Of a stretch of DNA of 64,000 nt, positions 10,755 through 22,797 are shown in pieces. Made by a program: the position numbers and the translations under genes. The notes under the pieces were generated by a model that was not told the DNA's origin, did not search any database, and was given only the letters and a program-made list of their open reading frames with translations. This stretch comes from an uncultured Pelagibacteraceae bacterium (GTDB lineage: Bacteria > Pseudomonadota > Alphaproteobacteria > Pelagibacterales > Pelagibacteraceae), in assembly GCA_902558815.1 (NCBI GenBank), contig CACEFF010000003.1:28723-92722 (forward strand), given 5' to 3'. Within the stretch, counting starts at the first letter, position 1. Each line of letters begins with the position of its first letter.

Positions 10755-11623
10755 TTATTTCTATTTAAAATATATTCTAATGTTTCAGATAAATTTTTTG
10801 ATTTAGAACCATATTTTTTTAGTTTGTTATTTATTTTTAAAATTAATTTATTGGCATATTTAATAGTATTTTTATGTCCTAGTAAACTAATTAGAGTCGC
10901 TTTACCTTTTTTTTTATCTTTTCCAGTTTTTTTCCCTGCAACTAATAGGCTTCCTTTATTATCAATCAAATCATCAGCTACTTGAAATAATAATCCAATT
11001 TCAGCTCCTATGTTTTCAAATTTCTTAATTTCTTTTTTGTTTCTTTTTTTAATTATTAATGGTGCAGCGCAGCAAAAACTAAAAAGTTTTCCTGTTTTTT
11101 TAATTTCCATTTCAACAATTCTTTTTTTTGAAATCTTTTTGTGTTCAAAACTTAAGTCAAGATATTGGCCTCCAGCTATACCAAGATGTCCTGAACTTTC
11201 AGAAATTTTATTAATTAAATTAATCTTAGTTTTTTCTGATACATTTAAATCTTTATGGCTTAAAATCTCATAAGCCATAGTTAAAAGAGAATTACCAGCT
11301 AGCACAGCTGTAGACTCACCAAATTTAATATGTGTTGAAGGTTTACCTCTTCTAACAGAGTCATTGTCCATACAGGGTAAATCATCATGAATTAATGAAT
11401 ATGCATGAATACATTCAACTGCAGAACCTATGATAACTAATGACCTATAGTTTACTTTAAATAACAAACCAATATCAATTAAAATTTTTGATCTTATTTT
11501 CTTACCTCCAGAAAATAAACCATATTTCATAGGTATAATTAACTCAGATTTTTTTTGTTTTTTGATGAATCTTTTTAAAAAAAGATTTGTATCTCTTGCA
11601 ATTCTATTTAATCTTTTTTTCAT
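10751..11623 (-). CDS. ispA: Short-chain prenyl diphosphate synthase (farnesyl/geranylgeranyl type)
   Basis: Trans-prenyltransferase producing farnesyl (possibly geranylgeranyl) diphosphate from IPP and DMAPP. The first Asp-rich motif has the two-residue insertion typical of bacterial type II FPP synthases ([10 protein letters not shown]), followed by RRGKPSTH; the second is [11 protein letters not shown]. At 290 residues it has the family length. It sits between xseB (20-bp overlap) and dxs (4-bp overlap), so supply of IPP precursor and its first use are cotranscribed. Chain length cannot be decided from the sequence alone. Confidence 0.93.
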   Translation of the reverse strand: MKKRLNRIARDTNLFLKRFIKKQKKSELIIPMKYGLFSGGKKIRSKILIDIGLLFKVNYRSLVIIGSAVECIHAYSLIHDDLPCMDNDSVRRGKPSTHIKFGESTAVLAGNSLLTMAYEILSHKDLNVSEKTKINLINKISESSGHLGIAGGQYLDLSFEHKKISKKRIVEMEIKKTGKLFSFCCAAPLIIKKRNKKEIKKFENIGAEIGLLFQVADDLIDNKGSLLVAGKKTGKDKKKGKATLISLLGHKNTIKYANKLILKINNKLKKYGSKSKNLSETLEYILNRNK

Positions 11624-11858
11624 TCTTTTTTGAGGTTATTTTCAAAATATTTTCTTTTGTTTTTTCACTAACACTTTTAATATCTTTTTGAAATTTTTTT
11701 TCTATTATATTATTAAGTTTTAATAAATTTTGATAACTTTGTATTGAATTCTCTAAATCTTTTTGATTTTCTAAATCCTCTATCATCCTATTGGCCTCTT
11801 TAGTTAAATCCTCAAGAGATAAAGAATTATAATCGTTTGGTAAATTTTTATCTTTCAT
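11604..11858 (-). CDS. xseB: Exodeoxyribonuclease VII small subunit
   Basis: Small subunit of exonuclease VII, which degrades single-stranded DNA with the large subunit XseA (not in this window). The 84-residue protein has the family core LSLEDLTKEANRMIEDLENQKDLENSIQSYQ, a helical hairpin typical of XseB. The C-terminus is lysine rich. It overlaps ispA by 20 bp. Its start codon overlaps a TATAAT box facing the divergent tsaC-like gene. Confidence 0.85.
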   Translation of the reverse strand: MKDKNLPNDYNSLSLEDLTKEANRMIEDLENQKDLENSIQSYQNLLKLNNIIEKKFQKDIKSVSEKTKENILKITSKKNEKKIK

Positions 11859-11863
11859 ATAAT
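11858..11863 (+). promoter_or_regulatory. -10 box for tsaC-like gene, inside xseB start codon
   Basis: A perfect TATAAT begins on the first base of the divergent xseB start codon and lies 15 bp before the tsaC-like ATG (11879). The two genes are separated by only 20 bp, so the -35 region must lie within xseB; TTGGTA at 11837-11842 is a weak candidate at 15-bp spacing. Confidence 0.4.
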
Positions 11864-11878
11864 ACTCTCAGATAATAC

Positions 11879-12811
11879 ATGAAAATTAATCTTGCAAATA
11901 TTAAAAAAGCCAAAAAAATCTTAGATAAAAGTGAATGTGTGGCAATACCTACTGAAACTGTATATGGATTAGCTGGCAATGCTTATTCAGATAAAGCGTG
12001 TAAAAAAATATTTAAGCTTAAAAAAAGACCAAGGAATAATCCTCTCATAGTTCATTATTACAATCATCAAAAGCTAAAAAAAGATTGTGTTTTTAATAAT
12101 AACTTTATCAAGTTATATAAAAGATTCTGCCCTGGCCCAATCACATTTATTCTTTATTTAAAAAAAGGTTCAAAGATTTCTAATTTTGCCACTAACAACA
12201 AAAAATCTTTAGCAGTTAGGTTTCCAAAACATCCAGTGACAAGAAACTTATTAAAGGAACTAAATTATCCACTAGCTGCCCCTAGTGCCAATTTATCATC
12301 CAAAGTTAGTGCTGTAAGTTCAAATGATGTTAGAGATGATTTTGGCAAAAAGATTAGATATATATTAGAAGGAGGAAAATCATCTATTGGTCTCGAATCA
12401 ACAATAATTGATTTAAGAAATAAACCAAAAATATTAAGATTAGGTGGTTTAGAAACTTCGTTAATTCAAAATGTATTAAATAAAAAAGTTTTAATAAATA
12501 ATAATCCTTTAAAAATATCTTCTCCTGGTCAATTTAAACTTCACTATTCTCCAGGTATTCCTGTAAGATTAAATGTAAAAAAAGTAAAAAAAGGTGAAGC
12601 TTTTTTATTAATGCGAAAAAAAAGAATAGATAAATCGAATTATTTTTTTTTATCAAAGAATGGGAGTTTAAAAGAAGCTGCAAGAAATTTATATGATACT
12701 CTTAGGAAAATAAGTAAAAATAATTATAAATCTATAGCTGTTGGTAAAATTCCCAACAAAGGATTAGGCAAAACCATTAATGATAGATTAAAGAGAGCTT
12801 CAAAATTTTAA
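11879..12811 (+). CDS. tsaC: Threonylcarbamoyl-AMP synthase, Sua5/TsaC type
   Basis: Makes threonylcarbamoyl-adenylate from threonine, bicarbonate and ATP for the t6A37 modification of tRNAs that read ANN codons. The YrdC-like domain spans about residues 1-200: CVAIPTETVYGLAGNA, KIFKLKKRPRNNPLIVH, CPGPITFIL, LAVRFPKH and PLAAPSANLSSKVSA. A C-terminal extension of about 100 residues containing SPGQFKLHYSP is the Sua5 domain, making this the two-domain form. Its last base overlaps the next start (TAATG), suggesting coupling to the ABC gene. Confidence 0.93.
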   Translation: MKINLANIKKAKKILDKSECVAIPTETVYGLAGNAYSDKACKKIFKLKKRPRNNPLIVHYYNHQKLKKDCVFNNNFIKLYKRFCPGPITFILYLKKGSKISNFATNNKKSLAVRFPKHPVTRNLLKELNYPLAAPSANLSSKVSAVSSNDVRDDFGKKIRYILEGGKSSIGLESTIIDLRNKPKILRLGGLETSLIQNVLNKKVLINNNPLKISSPGQFKLHYSPGIPVRLNVKKVKKGEAFLLMRKKRIDKSNYFFLSKNGSLKEAARNLYDTLRKISKNNYKSIAVGKIPNKGLGKTINDRLKRASKF

Positions 12812-13545
12812 TGAAAGTTCCACTCGAAATAATAGAATTGTCAAAAGTTTACAATAAAAAAGAAGCTGTAAAAAATATTTCTTTTAAAATAAATTACAAT
12901 GAGATTATAGGTATCCTTGGTCCTAATGGTTGTGGAAAAACTACTACTATAGGAATGATATTAGGTCTCTTAAAACCATCAAACGGTAAAGTGTTAATAA
13001 ATGGAGTTTCAATTGAACAAAAAAGAGTAGAGTTATTGAATGATTTAAACTTTATTTCTCCTTACATAGAATTACCAAAAAAATTGTCTGTAAAACAAAA
13101 TTTGGAAGTTTATGGCAGGCTTTACGATGTAAAAAATCTTAAATCAAAAATTGAAGAGCTCATTGAAAAACTTAGGCTTAATGAAATCATAAATAAAATT
13201 ACTGGTGAACTTTCCTCTGGTCAAAAAAATAGAGTAAGTCTTGCCAAATCAATAATTAATAACCCAAAAGTATTACTTTTAGATGAACCAACTGCGTCTT
13301 TAGATCCTGAAACTGGAGATTTTGTTAGAAGGTTTTTAGAAGATTATCAAAAAGAAAATAAGGCATCTATTTTACTTGCTTCACACAACATGATTGAAGT
13401 AGAAAGATTATGTTCATCTGTTTTTATGATGAAAAATGGAGCTATTATAGATCAAGATAGTCCTAAGGAATTAATTAAAAAACACGGACGAAAAAACTTA
13501 GAAGAAGTTTTTTTAAAACTCACTAGGGAAAAAAATGAATTTTAA
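12811..13545 (+). CDS. ABC transporter ATP-binding protein (ABC-2 exporter type)
   Basis: ATPase subunit of an ABC exporter. In order it shows Walker A GPNGCGKTT (about residues 38-46), the signature LSSGQKNR (about 132-140), Walker B VLLLDEP followed by TASLDPETG, and the switch His in LASHNM. The 244-residue length fits a single nucleotide-binding domain of the multidrug/antibiotic/NodI class. It starts on the last base of the tsaC stop and overlaps the permease gene by 11 bp. The cargo is not predictable. Confidence 0.93.
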   Translation: MKVPLEIIELSKVYNKKEAVKNISFKINYNEIIGILGPNGCGKTTTIGMILGLLKPSNGKVLINGVSIEQKRVELLNDLNFISPYIELPKKLSVKQNLEVYGRLYDVKNLKSKIEELIEKLRLNEIINKITGELSSGQKNRVSLAKSIINNPKVLLLDEPTASLDPETGDFVRRFLEDYQKENKASILLASHNMIEVERLCSSVFMMKNGAIIDQDSPKELIKKHGRKNLEEVFLKLTREKNEF

Positions 13546-14326
13546 CAAAATGTATGGCCTTTTTTTAAGACATTTTTTTCTAATCAAAAGCTCTTTGCCA
13601 AGGATTTTGGATCTTATTTACTGGCCTACTATACAAATAATTCTTTGGGGTTTTATTTCAAAATTTTTTTCAATCTATAGTAATTATTATAACGATACTC
13701 TTGGTGTAATTCTTACTTGTGCAATACTTTATGACATTCTTTTTAGATCAAGTATTAGTTTCAATATGCTATTCTTAGAGGAAATATGGAGTAGAAATTT
13801 TACTAATTTATTTATAGCTCCCTTAAAGCTTAAAGAAATAATCATAGCACTAATTTTTACAGCTTTAGTAAGAACGCTGATAGGGTTAGTACCAGCAATT
13901 CTTTTAACTTCACCATTGTTTGGTGTTTCAATCTTAAAGCTAGGCTTTCCTCTACTTTTGCTATTTTTGAGTCTATATATATTTGGAATAACCTTAGGCT
14001 TATTCGTAAGTGCTGGACTTATAAGGTTTGGTCCATCTTTTGAAAATATCGCTTGGTCTTCTTTATTTCTGTTAGCTCCTTTAGGCTGTATATATTATCC
14101 AATCGAAATACTTCCCAATTTTTTTCAAATAATAGCTAAAGGTTTGCCTTTGGTTTATATTTTTGATGAAACAAGAAATATTTTATTAAATGGTTCTATT
14201 AATTACCAGAATTTAAAATATGCTTATTTTTTAAATTTGATTTATTTAGCAGTAGGAATGTTTTTATTTTATTTTTCTTTTTTGAAAGCACGAGTTAAAG
14301 GAACTCTAATAAATATGGGTGAATAA
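13535..14326 (+). CDS. ABC-2 type transporter permease
   Basis: Membrane partner of the preceding ATPase. The 263 residues contain about six hydrophobic segments (for example around IQIILWGFISKFF, GVILTCAILYDILF, ALVRTLIGLVPAILL, LLLLFLSLYIFGITLGLFV and LNLIYLAVGMFLFYFSFL), the ABC-2 arrangement. The PxxIxP-like stretch near IYYPIEILPNFFQ is typical of this fold. The substrate is unknown. Its stop codon (14324-14326) directly abuts the 3' CCA of the convergent tRNA-Arg gene. Confidence 0.9.
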   Translation: MNFNKMYGLFLRHFFLIKSSLPRILDLIYWPTIQIILWGFISKFFSIYSNYYNDTLGVILTCAILYDILFRSSISFNMLFLEEIWSRNFTNLFIAPLKLKEIIIALIFTALVRTLIGLVPAILLTSPLFGVSILKLGFPLLLLFLSLYIFGITLGLFVSAGLIRFGPSFENIAWSSLFLLAPLGCIYYPIEILPNFFQIIAKGLPLVYIFDETRNILLNGSINYQNLKYAYFLNLIYLAVGMFLFYFSFLKARVKGTLINMGE

Positions 14327-14403
14327 TGGCGCGCCTGCTAGGAGTCGAACCCAGAACCTCCTGATCCGAAGTCAGGCGCTCTATCCAGTTGAGCTACAAG
14401 CGC
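14327..14403 (-). tRNA. tRNA-Arg (anticodon TCG)
   Basis: On the minus strand GCGCTTG...CAGGCGC forms a 7-bp acceptor stem with G as discriminator base and an encoded CCA. The D arm is AGCTCAACTGGATAGAGC, the anticodon arm is CCTGA-CTTCGGA-TCAGG with anticodon TCG, and the T arm contains GGTTCGACTCC. It reads CGA and probably other CGN codons. The gene lies flush against the convergent permease and 23 bp before the divergent pseudouridine synthase. No integrase or duplicated 3' end is near it. Confidence 0.95.
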
Positions 14404-14426
14404 ATATGATATTAATATAACATTTT

Positions 14427-15407
14427 ATGGAAAAAAAAATAAATTTGATTGTCGGAGATGAAGATAAAAACCTTCGTGTTGATGTTTTAATCAACAAAAA
14501 ACAAAATGAAATCAGTAGAACTAGAGTAAAAAGTTTGATTTTAAATAAAAAATTAAGATTGAATAACAAAACTATGGAAGACCCTTCTAAAAAAGTTTTT
14601 TCAGGTGATATTTTAGAGTTAATAATACCTCCACCAAAAAAAGCTTCTATCAAGCCTTATAAATACAAATTAGATATAGTTTATGAAGATGAGGATTTAA
14701 TTATTATAAATAAACCTGCGGGAATAGTAATGCATCCTGGGGCTGGAAATTTTGATAACACGATTGTGAATGCTCTAATGAATTATGATAAAAATTCTTT
14801 ATCAAATATTGGTGATGAACTTAGGCCAGGAATAGTACACAGAATAGATAAAAATACTTCAGGTTTAGTTGTGATTGCAAAAAACAATCAATCACATGAA
14901 CATCTTTCAATACAGTTTAGTAAACATTCGATAACTAGAATTTATCAATTACTAATTTGGGGAAAAATTAGACCTTCAAAAGGAAAGATTGTAACTTTAA
15001 TTACTAGAAGCTCTAAAAATAGACAAATGATGCAAGTAAGTAATACCAAAGGAAAAAAAGCAATTACAAATTATAAAACGGTGGAAATTTTTGAAAACAA
15101 ACATATTCCAACTTTAAGTTTGTTAGAATGTAAACTGGAAACTGGAAGAACACATCAGATTAGAGTGCATATGAATTATTTGGGTAATAGTATAGTTGGA
15201 GATGATAAGTATAAAAAAAAATTCAAAAAAATTAAAAATATTGATCCAATGCTTGAAAAAAAACTCATAAATCTAAATAGACAGTTTCTTCATGCTAAAA
15301 CCATAGGTTTTATTCATCCAAAAAAAAATGAGAAAATGATATTTAGCTCAATTTTGCCACAAGATCTTGAAATAATTTTAAAAATGCTAAGAAATACAAG
15401 TAAATAA
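14427..15407 (+). CDS. rluD: Pseudouridine synthase, RluA/RluD family
   Basis: Isomerises uridines to pseudouridine, probably in helix 69 of 23S rRNA if it is a true RluD. An S4-like RNA-binding domain covers about residues 1-85 (RVDVLINKKQNEISRTRVKSLI). The catalytic block is RPGIVHRIDKNTSGLVVIAKN, with the essential Asp in HRIDKNTSG near residue 138. The C-terminal half has LETGRTHQIRVHMNYLGNSIVGDDKY and FLHAKTIGFIHP. RluD is the best guess from length and the S4 domain, but RluC-like specificity cannot be excluded. rpoH follows 40 bp downstream on the same strand, the usual rluD-rpoH order in alphaproteobacteria. Confidence 0.93.
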   Translation: MEKKINLIVGDEDKNLRVDVLINKKQNEISRTRVKSLILNKKLRLNNKTMEDPSKKVFSGDILELIIPPPKKASIKPYKYKLDIVYEDEDLIIINKPAGIVMHPGAGNFDNTIVNALMNYDKNSLSNIGDELRPGIVHRIDKNTSGLVVIAKNNQSHEHLSIQFSKHSITRIYQLLIWGKIRPSKGKIVTLITRSSKNRQMMQVSNTKGKKAITNYKTVEIFENKHIPTLSLLECKLETGRTHQIRVHMNYLGNSIVGDDKYKKKFKKIKNIDPMLEKKLINLNRQFLHAKTIGFIHPKKNEKMIFSSILPQDLEIILKMLRNTSK

Positions 15408-15447
15408 ATTATTGAAAAAAATGAAATATTAATTAGATAAACTGTCT

Positions 15448-18442
<2,995 letters not shown>

Positions 18443-18443
18443 T

Positions 18444-19775
18444 TTATCTGATCTTTTTTGAAATAATGTCTAAACAGTGATTAAGTAGTTTTTTATTTTG
18501 ACTCTCTCCCATAATTCTTATCTTTGACTCTGTGCCTGATTTTCTTACTAATATTCTTCCCTGTTCTTTCATTAATTTTTCAGCAACTTTAATAGATTTT
18601 TTTACTTCGGGCGTATTAATAATCGTCTTTTTTTTTACTTCAATATTTTTTAATATTTGAGGGATTTTTTTAAATCTATTAAAAAATTCACTAGCCTTTC
18701 TTCTTTTTCTAATAGCAAATAATACTTCTAAAGACACTAATAATCCATCTCCAGTAGTTGCAAATTTACCAAGAATAATATGTCCAGATTGTTCTCCCCC
18801 TAAATTAAATTTATTTTTTTGCATTTTTTCTTTCACATATCTATCACCCACATTAGCACGAATAAATTTTATTTTTTTATATTTAAAATATTTTTCTAAG
18901 CCATAGTTTGACATTAAAGTACCAACCACACCTCCCTTAAGCATCTTTTTACTTTTCCATCTTGTTGCTAAAGCAGCAATTATTTGATCACCATCAATTA
19001 TATTGCTCAACTCATCACACATAATAACTCTATCAGCATCTCCATCTAGGGAGATTCCTAAGTGAGCTTTATATTTTTTTACTGCGTTCCTTATATTGTT
19101 AGGAAAAGTTGAGCCACATTTTTTATTTATATTTAAACCATTGGGTTTTACGCCTATTGGGATTACTTTTGCTCCTAAAGATCTAAATAACTCAGGTCCT
19201 GCCTTGTATCCTGCTCCATTAGCACAATCAATTACAATCTTGAGTCCACTAAGATTGAAATCTTTTGTAAAATTTTTTTTTAGAATTTTGAGATAGTCAT
19301 GTGTTCCAGTCTCTAGTCTTTTTACTCTTCCTAGTTTTTCTGAATTAGATAAATTTTTATTAATCTTTTTATCTATCAAATCTTCAATTTTCTTTTCTAT
19401 TTTATCAGATAATTTCATTCCATCTGGACCAAATAGTTTTAGTCCATTGTCATGGTGTGGGTTATGAGAGGCTGTAATCATTATTCCCATATTCGCTTTC
19501 ATGGTCTTTGTAAGCATAGCTAAGCCATTAGTAGGTAGAGGTCCTAAAGTGTAAACATGCATTCCTGCAGACGCTAATCCTGAAACTAGTGCTGGCTCTA
19601 AAGTATAGCCAGACAACCTAGTATCTTTAGCAATAATTGCTGTTTGTTTCTTTTTTTTTTGTGACTTAAAATATGTTCCTGAAGCTAGACCGAATTTAAA
19701 GAACATATCACCATTTATATTTTTGCTATTTACAGCTCCTCTGATTCCATCAGTTCCAAAGTATTTTTTAGGCAT
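18444..19775 (-). CDS. glmM: Phosphoglucosamine mutase
   Basis: Interconverts glucosamine 6-phosphate and 1-phosphate on the route to UDP-GlcNAc for peptidoglycan and surface glycans. The N-terminus KKYFGTDGIRGAVN is diagnostic. The active-site phosphoserine loop is GIMITASHNPHHDNGLK (Ser about residue 101), the metal loop is LDGDADRVIMCDE, and the sugar-binding loop is LGGEQSGHI. The C-terminal phosphate-binding loop is RKSGTESKIRIM. Placement after folP and ftsH is the usual proteobacterial order. Confidence 0.97.
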   Translation of the reverse strand: MPKKYFGTDGIRGAVNSKNINGDMFFKFGLASGTYFKSQKKKKQTAIIAKDTRLSGYTLEPALVSGLASAGMHVYTLGPLPTNGLAMLTKTMKANMGIMITASHNPHHDNGLKLFGPDGMKLSDKIEKKIEDLIDKKINKNLSNSEKLGRVKRLETGTHDYLKILKKNFTKDFNLSGLKIVIDCANGAGYKAGPELFRSLGAKVIPIGVKPNGLNINKKCGSTFPNNIRNAVKKYKAHLGISLDGDADRVIMCDELSNIIDGDQIIAALATRWKSKKMLKGGVVGTLMSNYGLEKYFKYKKIKFIRANVGDRYVKEKMQKNKFNLGGEQSGHIILGKFATTGDGLLVSLEVLFAIRKRRKASEFFNRFKKIPQILKNIEVKKKTIINTPEVKKSIKVAEKLMKEQGRILVRKSGTESKIRIMGESQNKKLLNHCLDIISKKIR

Positions 19776-20827
19776 TAATTTTCTATCAATTTTTTAAAAA
19801 CTTTGACTCCCTGTAATATTTCATCAACCTCATGGACTCTTAAAACTTGCACTCCTTGCATCATCAAAAAAATTGATGAAGCAACAGTTCCTCCAGTTCT
19901 ATTTTTTGTATCATTTTTTCCAGATAATTCTTTTATAAATTTTTTTCTTGAATTACCAACAAGTATAGGAAAACCAAGTGAATGGAAAATAGTAATATTA
20001 GTTATTAAATTCATATTATGTTTCAATTTTTTTCCAAAACCTATGCCTGGATCAATAATTATATTATTATGTTTTATTCCTATAGACCTTAAAAACTTAA
20101 TTTTTTTTTCGAAAAAATCGTAAATATCTAATAACACATTTTTATAATTTGGATTATTTTGCATATTTTCAGGTGTTCCTTTTGTATGTTGGATAACAAA
20201 AGGAATTTTATATTCCTTTAAAATATTTTTTGTTTCGACATCATAATTTAATCCTGAAACATCATTTATAATTCTTATACCAAGTTTGATACCTTTTTTC
20301 ATAATTTTTGATTTTCTAGTGTCTAATGAAACAGTAATTTTAGGACAGATGGATTTTAATAATTTGTTAATTCTATTCCACTCAACTTTTTCATTTACCC
20401 CTTTAGAACCAGGTCGTGTCGATTCTCCACCAACATCTATTATATTCGCACCTGATTCATACATCAGTTTAGCTTGCTTTATTGCTTTATCGTTACTATT
20501 AAATTTTCCACCATCAGAAAAACTATCTGGAGTGAGATTTAGTACACCCATTATATTAGGTGACTTAGAAAAATCTAAATTGGAAAAATTTTTTTTTTTT
20601 GAAGTTATCTTTTTTATGTCATGAATTATTTTTTTTTTTAATAATTTAGGTAAAGTATTTAGTTTATTGATTGAAATTTTTTTTCTAGATTTTCTCGAAA
20701 TTATTTCTAATTGATCAAAAGAAATCTTATCATTACCATTTAGAGGTAGTGATTTTTTTTTTTTAACTAAATTCTTTGATAGATTTCCATAATAGAAATT
20801 ACACACTCTCGTGTAATATCTTAGCAT
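19775..20827 (-). CDS. folP: Dihydropteroate synthase with N-terminal extension
   Basis: Condenses p-aminobenzoate with dihydropterin diphosphate to make dihydropteroate for folate. The catalytic TIM barrel starts near residue 90: NIMGVLNLTPDSFSDGGKFN, then IIDVGGESTRPGS, VSLDTRKS, IINDVSG, IIDPGIGFGKKLKHN and LVGNSRKKFI. About 85 residues precede this core; alphaproteobacterial FolP proteins often carry such a lead, but here it is very Lys rich. The gene lies 5 bp after ftsH and shares a base with the glmM start. Confidence 0.95.
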   Translation of the reverse strand: MLRYYTRVCNFYYGNLSKNLVKKKKSLPLNGNDKISFDQLEIISRKSRKKISINKLNTLPKLLKKKIIHDIKKITSKKKNFSNLDFSKSPNIMGVLNLTPDSFSDGGKFNSNDKAIKQAKLMYESGANIIDVGGESTRPGSKGVNEKVEWNRINKLLKSICPKITVSLDTRKSKIMKKGIKLGIRIINDVSGLNYDVETKNILKEYKIPFVIQHTKGTPENMQNNPNYKNVLLDIYDFFEKKIKFLRSIGIKHNNIIIDPGIGFGKKLKHNMNLITNITIFHSLGFPILVGNSRKKFIKELSGKNDTKNRTGGTVASSIFLMMQGVQVLRVHEVDEILQGVKVFKKLIEN

Positions 20828-20832
20828 TAAAA

Positions 20833-22734
20833 TTAATGAACAATTTTCGGTTTTAGTCCCATGGCACCCATAGCGGAACTTTTATCATCTTCGACTTTTA
20901 AATCTTGTTTATCTGCAGGATATATATTTTTATTTATTATATTTTCGATTTCTTCACCTGTTAAAGTTTCGTAAGTTATAAGCGCTTTGGCGATTTTATG
21001 TAAATCTTCAATTTTATCAGTTAAAATCTCTTTTGCTTTATTATAGCCCTCATCAACTAACTTTCTTATCTCCTTATCAATTTTTTGAGCAACTTCTTCT
21101 GAAACTGATTGTGTTTGAGTTACTGATCTCCCTAAAAAAACTTCTTCTTGATTTTCTCCATATTCAACTGGTCCCATTTCTTCACTCATTCCATATTTGG
21201 TTACCATTGCTCTAGCAAGTTGAGTTGCTTGATTAATATCTGATCCACTTCCTCCACCAGCCCCTGTTGAAATATTATCTTTTCCAAAAATTACTTCTTC
21301 AGCAACTCTTCCACCAAAACAAACTGCCAATCTAGCTTTCAAATATTTAATAGAATGTCCGTGTTGATCTCTTTCTGGTAAGTTCATAACCATACCTAAT
21401 GCCCTACCTCTTGGAATAATTGTTGCCTTATGGATTGGGTCATAACTCGGCATGTTAAAAGAAACCAAAGCATGTCCACCTTCATGATATGCAGTTAATT
21501 TCTTTTCATCTTCTGTCATAACCATTGAGCGTCTTTCAGCTCCCATCATTACTTTATCTTTGGCCTCTTCAAAATCATTTAAAGTTACTATTCTTTTATT
21601 TTTTCTTGCTGCCAAAAGAGCCGACTCATTAACTATATTAGCAAGATCTGCTCCTGAAAATCCTGGTGTCCCTCTTGCGATTGTTCTTAAATTTACATCA
21701 GGGGCCATTTTAATTTTTTTTACATGCACTTTTAAAATTTTCTCTCTTCCAATTATATCTGGATTTGAAACTACAACTTGTCTATCAAATCTACCTGGTC
21801 TTAATAAAGCTGGATCTAGAACATCTGGCCTATTCGTTGCTGCAATTATTATAACTCCCTCATTAGTATCAAAACCATCCATTTCAACTAGTAACTGATT
21901 AAGAGTTTGTTCTCTTTCATCATTACCTCCACCTAAGCCTGCTCCTCTACTTCTTCCTACTGCATCAATTTCGTCAATGAAAATTATACAAGGAGAATTT
22001 TTCTTCCCTTGCTCAAACATATCTCTAACTCTTGATGCTCCAACTCCTACAAACATCTCTACAAAATCGGAACCTGAAATAGTAAAAAACGGAACTCCTG
22101 CTTCTCCAGCTATTGCTCTAGCTAGTAGTGTTTTACCAGTACCTGGTGGTCCAACTAATAATGCCCCTCTTGGTATCTTTCCACCAAGTCTACTAAATTT
22201 TTTTGGATCTTTTAGAAATTCTACTATTTCTTCAACTTCTTCTTTAGCTTCTTCAACTCCCGCAACATCGTTAAAAGTTACTTTACCTTTTAATTCATTC
22301 ATCATTTTAGCTTTTGATCTTCCAAAGCCCATTGCACCACCCTTACCTCCTTGCATTTGTCTCATAAAAAATATCCAAACGGCTATTAATAAAAGCATAG
22401 GAAACCATGACAGTAAAACACCAAACAAGGATGGCATCTTCTCATCAATAGGAGCTGCGGAAATGCTAACACCCTTATCAGAAAGTTTTTCAATTAAATT
22501 TGGATCATTTGGAGAATACGTTGTAAAGCTTTTTCCATTCGAATAAACACCCTTAATATTATTACCTTGAATTTCTACTTTTAAAACCTCTCCATTGTCA
22601 ACAGAAGTTAAAAATTCTGAGAATATAACTTTGCTACCCTCTCTAACATTTGACTGAGGATTCTTGAACATGTTATATAGACCAATAGTCAAAAAAACTA
22701 TTATTGCCCACATAGCTATATTTTTTATATTCAT
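20833..22734 (-). CDS. ftsH: ATP-dependent zinc metalloprotease FtsH
   Basis: Membrane-anchored AAA+ protease that degrades membrane and regulatory proteins, usually including RpoH. Two N-terminal membrane spans flank a periplasmic domain (spans about residues 5-23 and 105-125). The AAA module has Walker A GPPGTGKT, Walker [13 protein letters not shown] and the second region of homology [19 protein letters not shown]. The zinc site is HEGGH (usually HEAGH) in [13 protein letters not shown]. The 633-residue length is standard. It is encoded downstream of tilS after a short gap with a weak terminator-like hairpin. Confidence 0.98.
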   Translation of the reverse strand: MNIKNIAMWAIIVFLTIGLYNMFKNPQSNVREGSKVIFSEFLTSVDNGEVLKVEIQGNNIKGVYSNGKSFTTYSPNDPNLIEKLSDKGVSISAAPIDEKMPSLFGVLLSWFPMLLLIAVWIFFMRQMQGGKGGAMGFGRSKAKMMNELKGKVTFNDVAGVEEAKEEVEEIVEFLKDPKKFSRLGGKIPRGALLVGPPGTGKTLLARAIAGEAGVPFFTISGSDFVEMFVGVGASRVRDMFEQGKKNSPCIIFIDEIDAVGRSRGAGLGGGNDEREQTLNQLLVEMDGFDTNEGVIIIAATNRPDVLDPALLRPGRFDRQVVVSNPDIIGREKILKVHVKKIKMAPDVNLRTIARGTPGFSGADLANIVNESALLAARKNKRIVTLNDFEEAKDKVMMGAERRSMVMTEDEKKLTAYHEGGHALVSFNMPSYDPIHKATIIPRGRALGMVMNLPERDQHGHSIKYLKARLAVCFGGRVAEEVIFGKDNISTGAGGGSGSDINQATQLARAMVTKYGMSEEMGPVEYGENQEEVFLGRSVTQTQSVSEEVAQKIDKEIRKLVDEGYNKAKEILTDKIEDLHKIAKALITYETLTGEEIENIINKNIYPADKQDLKVEDDKSSAMGAMGLKPKIVH

Positions 22735-22768
22735 GATTATAAAATAAGAATTATTATAAATTAAACAA

Positions 22769-22791
22769 GTGGCAATTTAGTATAAAGCCAC
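22769..22791 (-). terminator. Weak hairpin after tilS
   Basis: GTGGC and GCCAC form a 5-bp stem with a 13-nt loop in the 63-bp gap between tilS and ftsH. On the minus strand it is followed by TTGTTTAATTT, which is only partly U rich. It is a marginal terminator candidate. Confidence 0.3.
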
Positions 22792-22797
22792 ATTTAT

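Noticed and set aside
14327-14403. tRNA-Arg as an integration (att) site
   Set aside because: No integrase gene, no repeated 3' fragment of the tRNA and only housekeeping genes on both sides.
21977-22546. 189-aa ORF on the plus strand
   Set aside because: It is the antisense shadow of ftsH; the minus-strand protein has all FtsH motifs and the plus-strand translation shows no domain.
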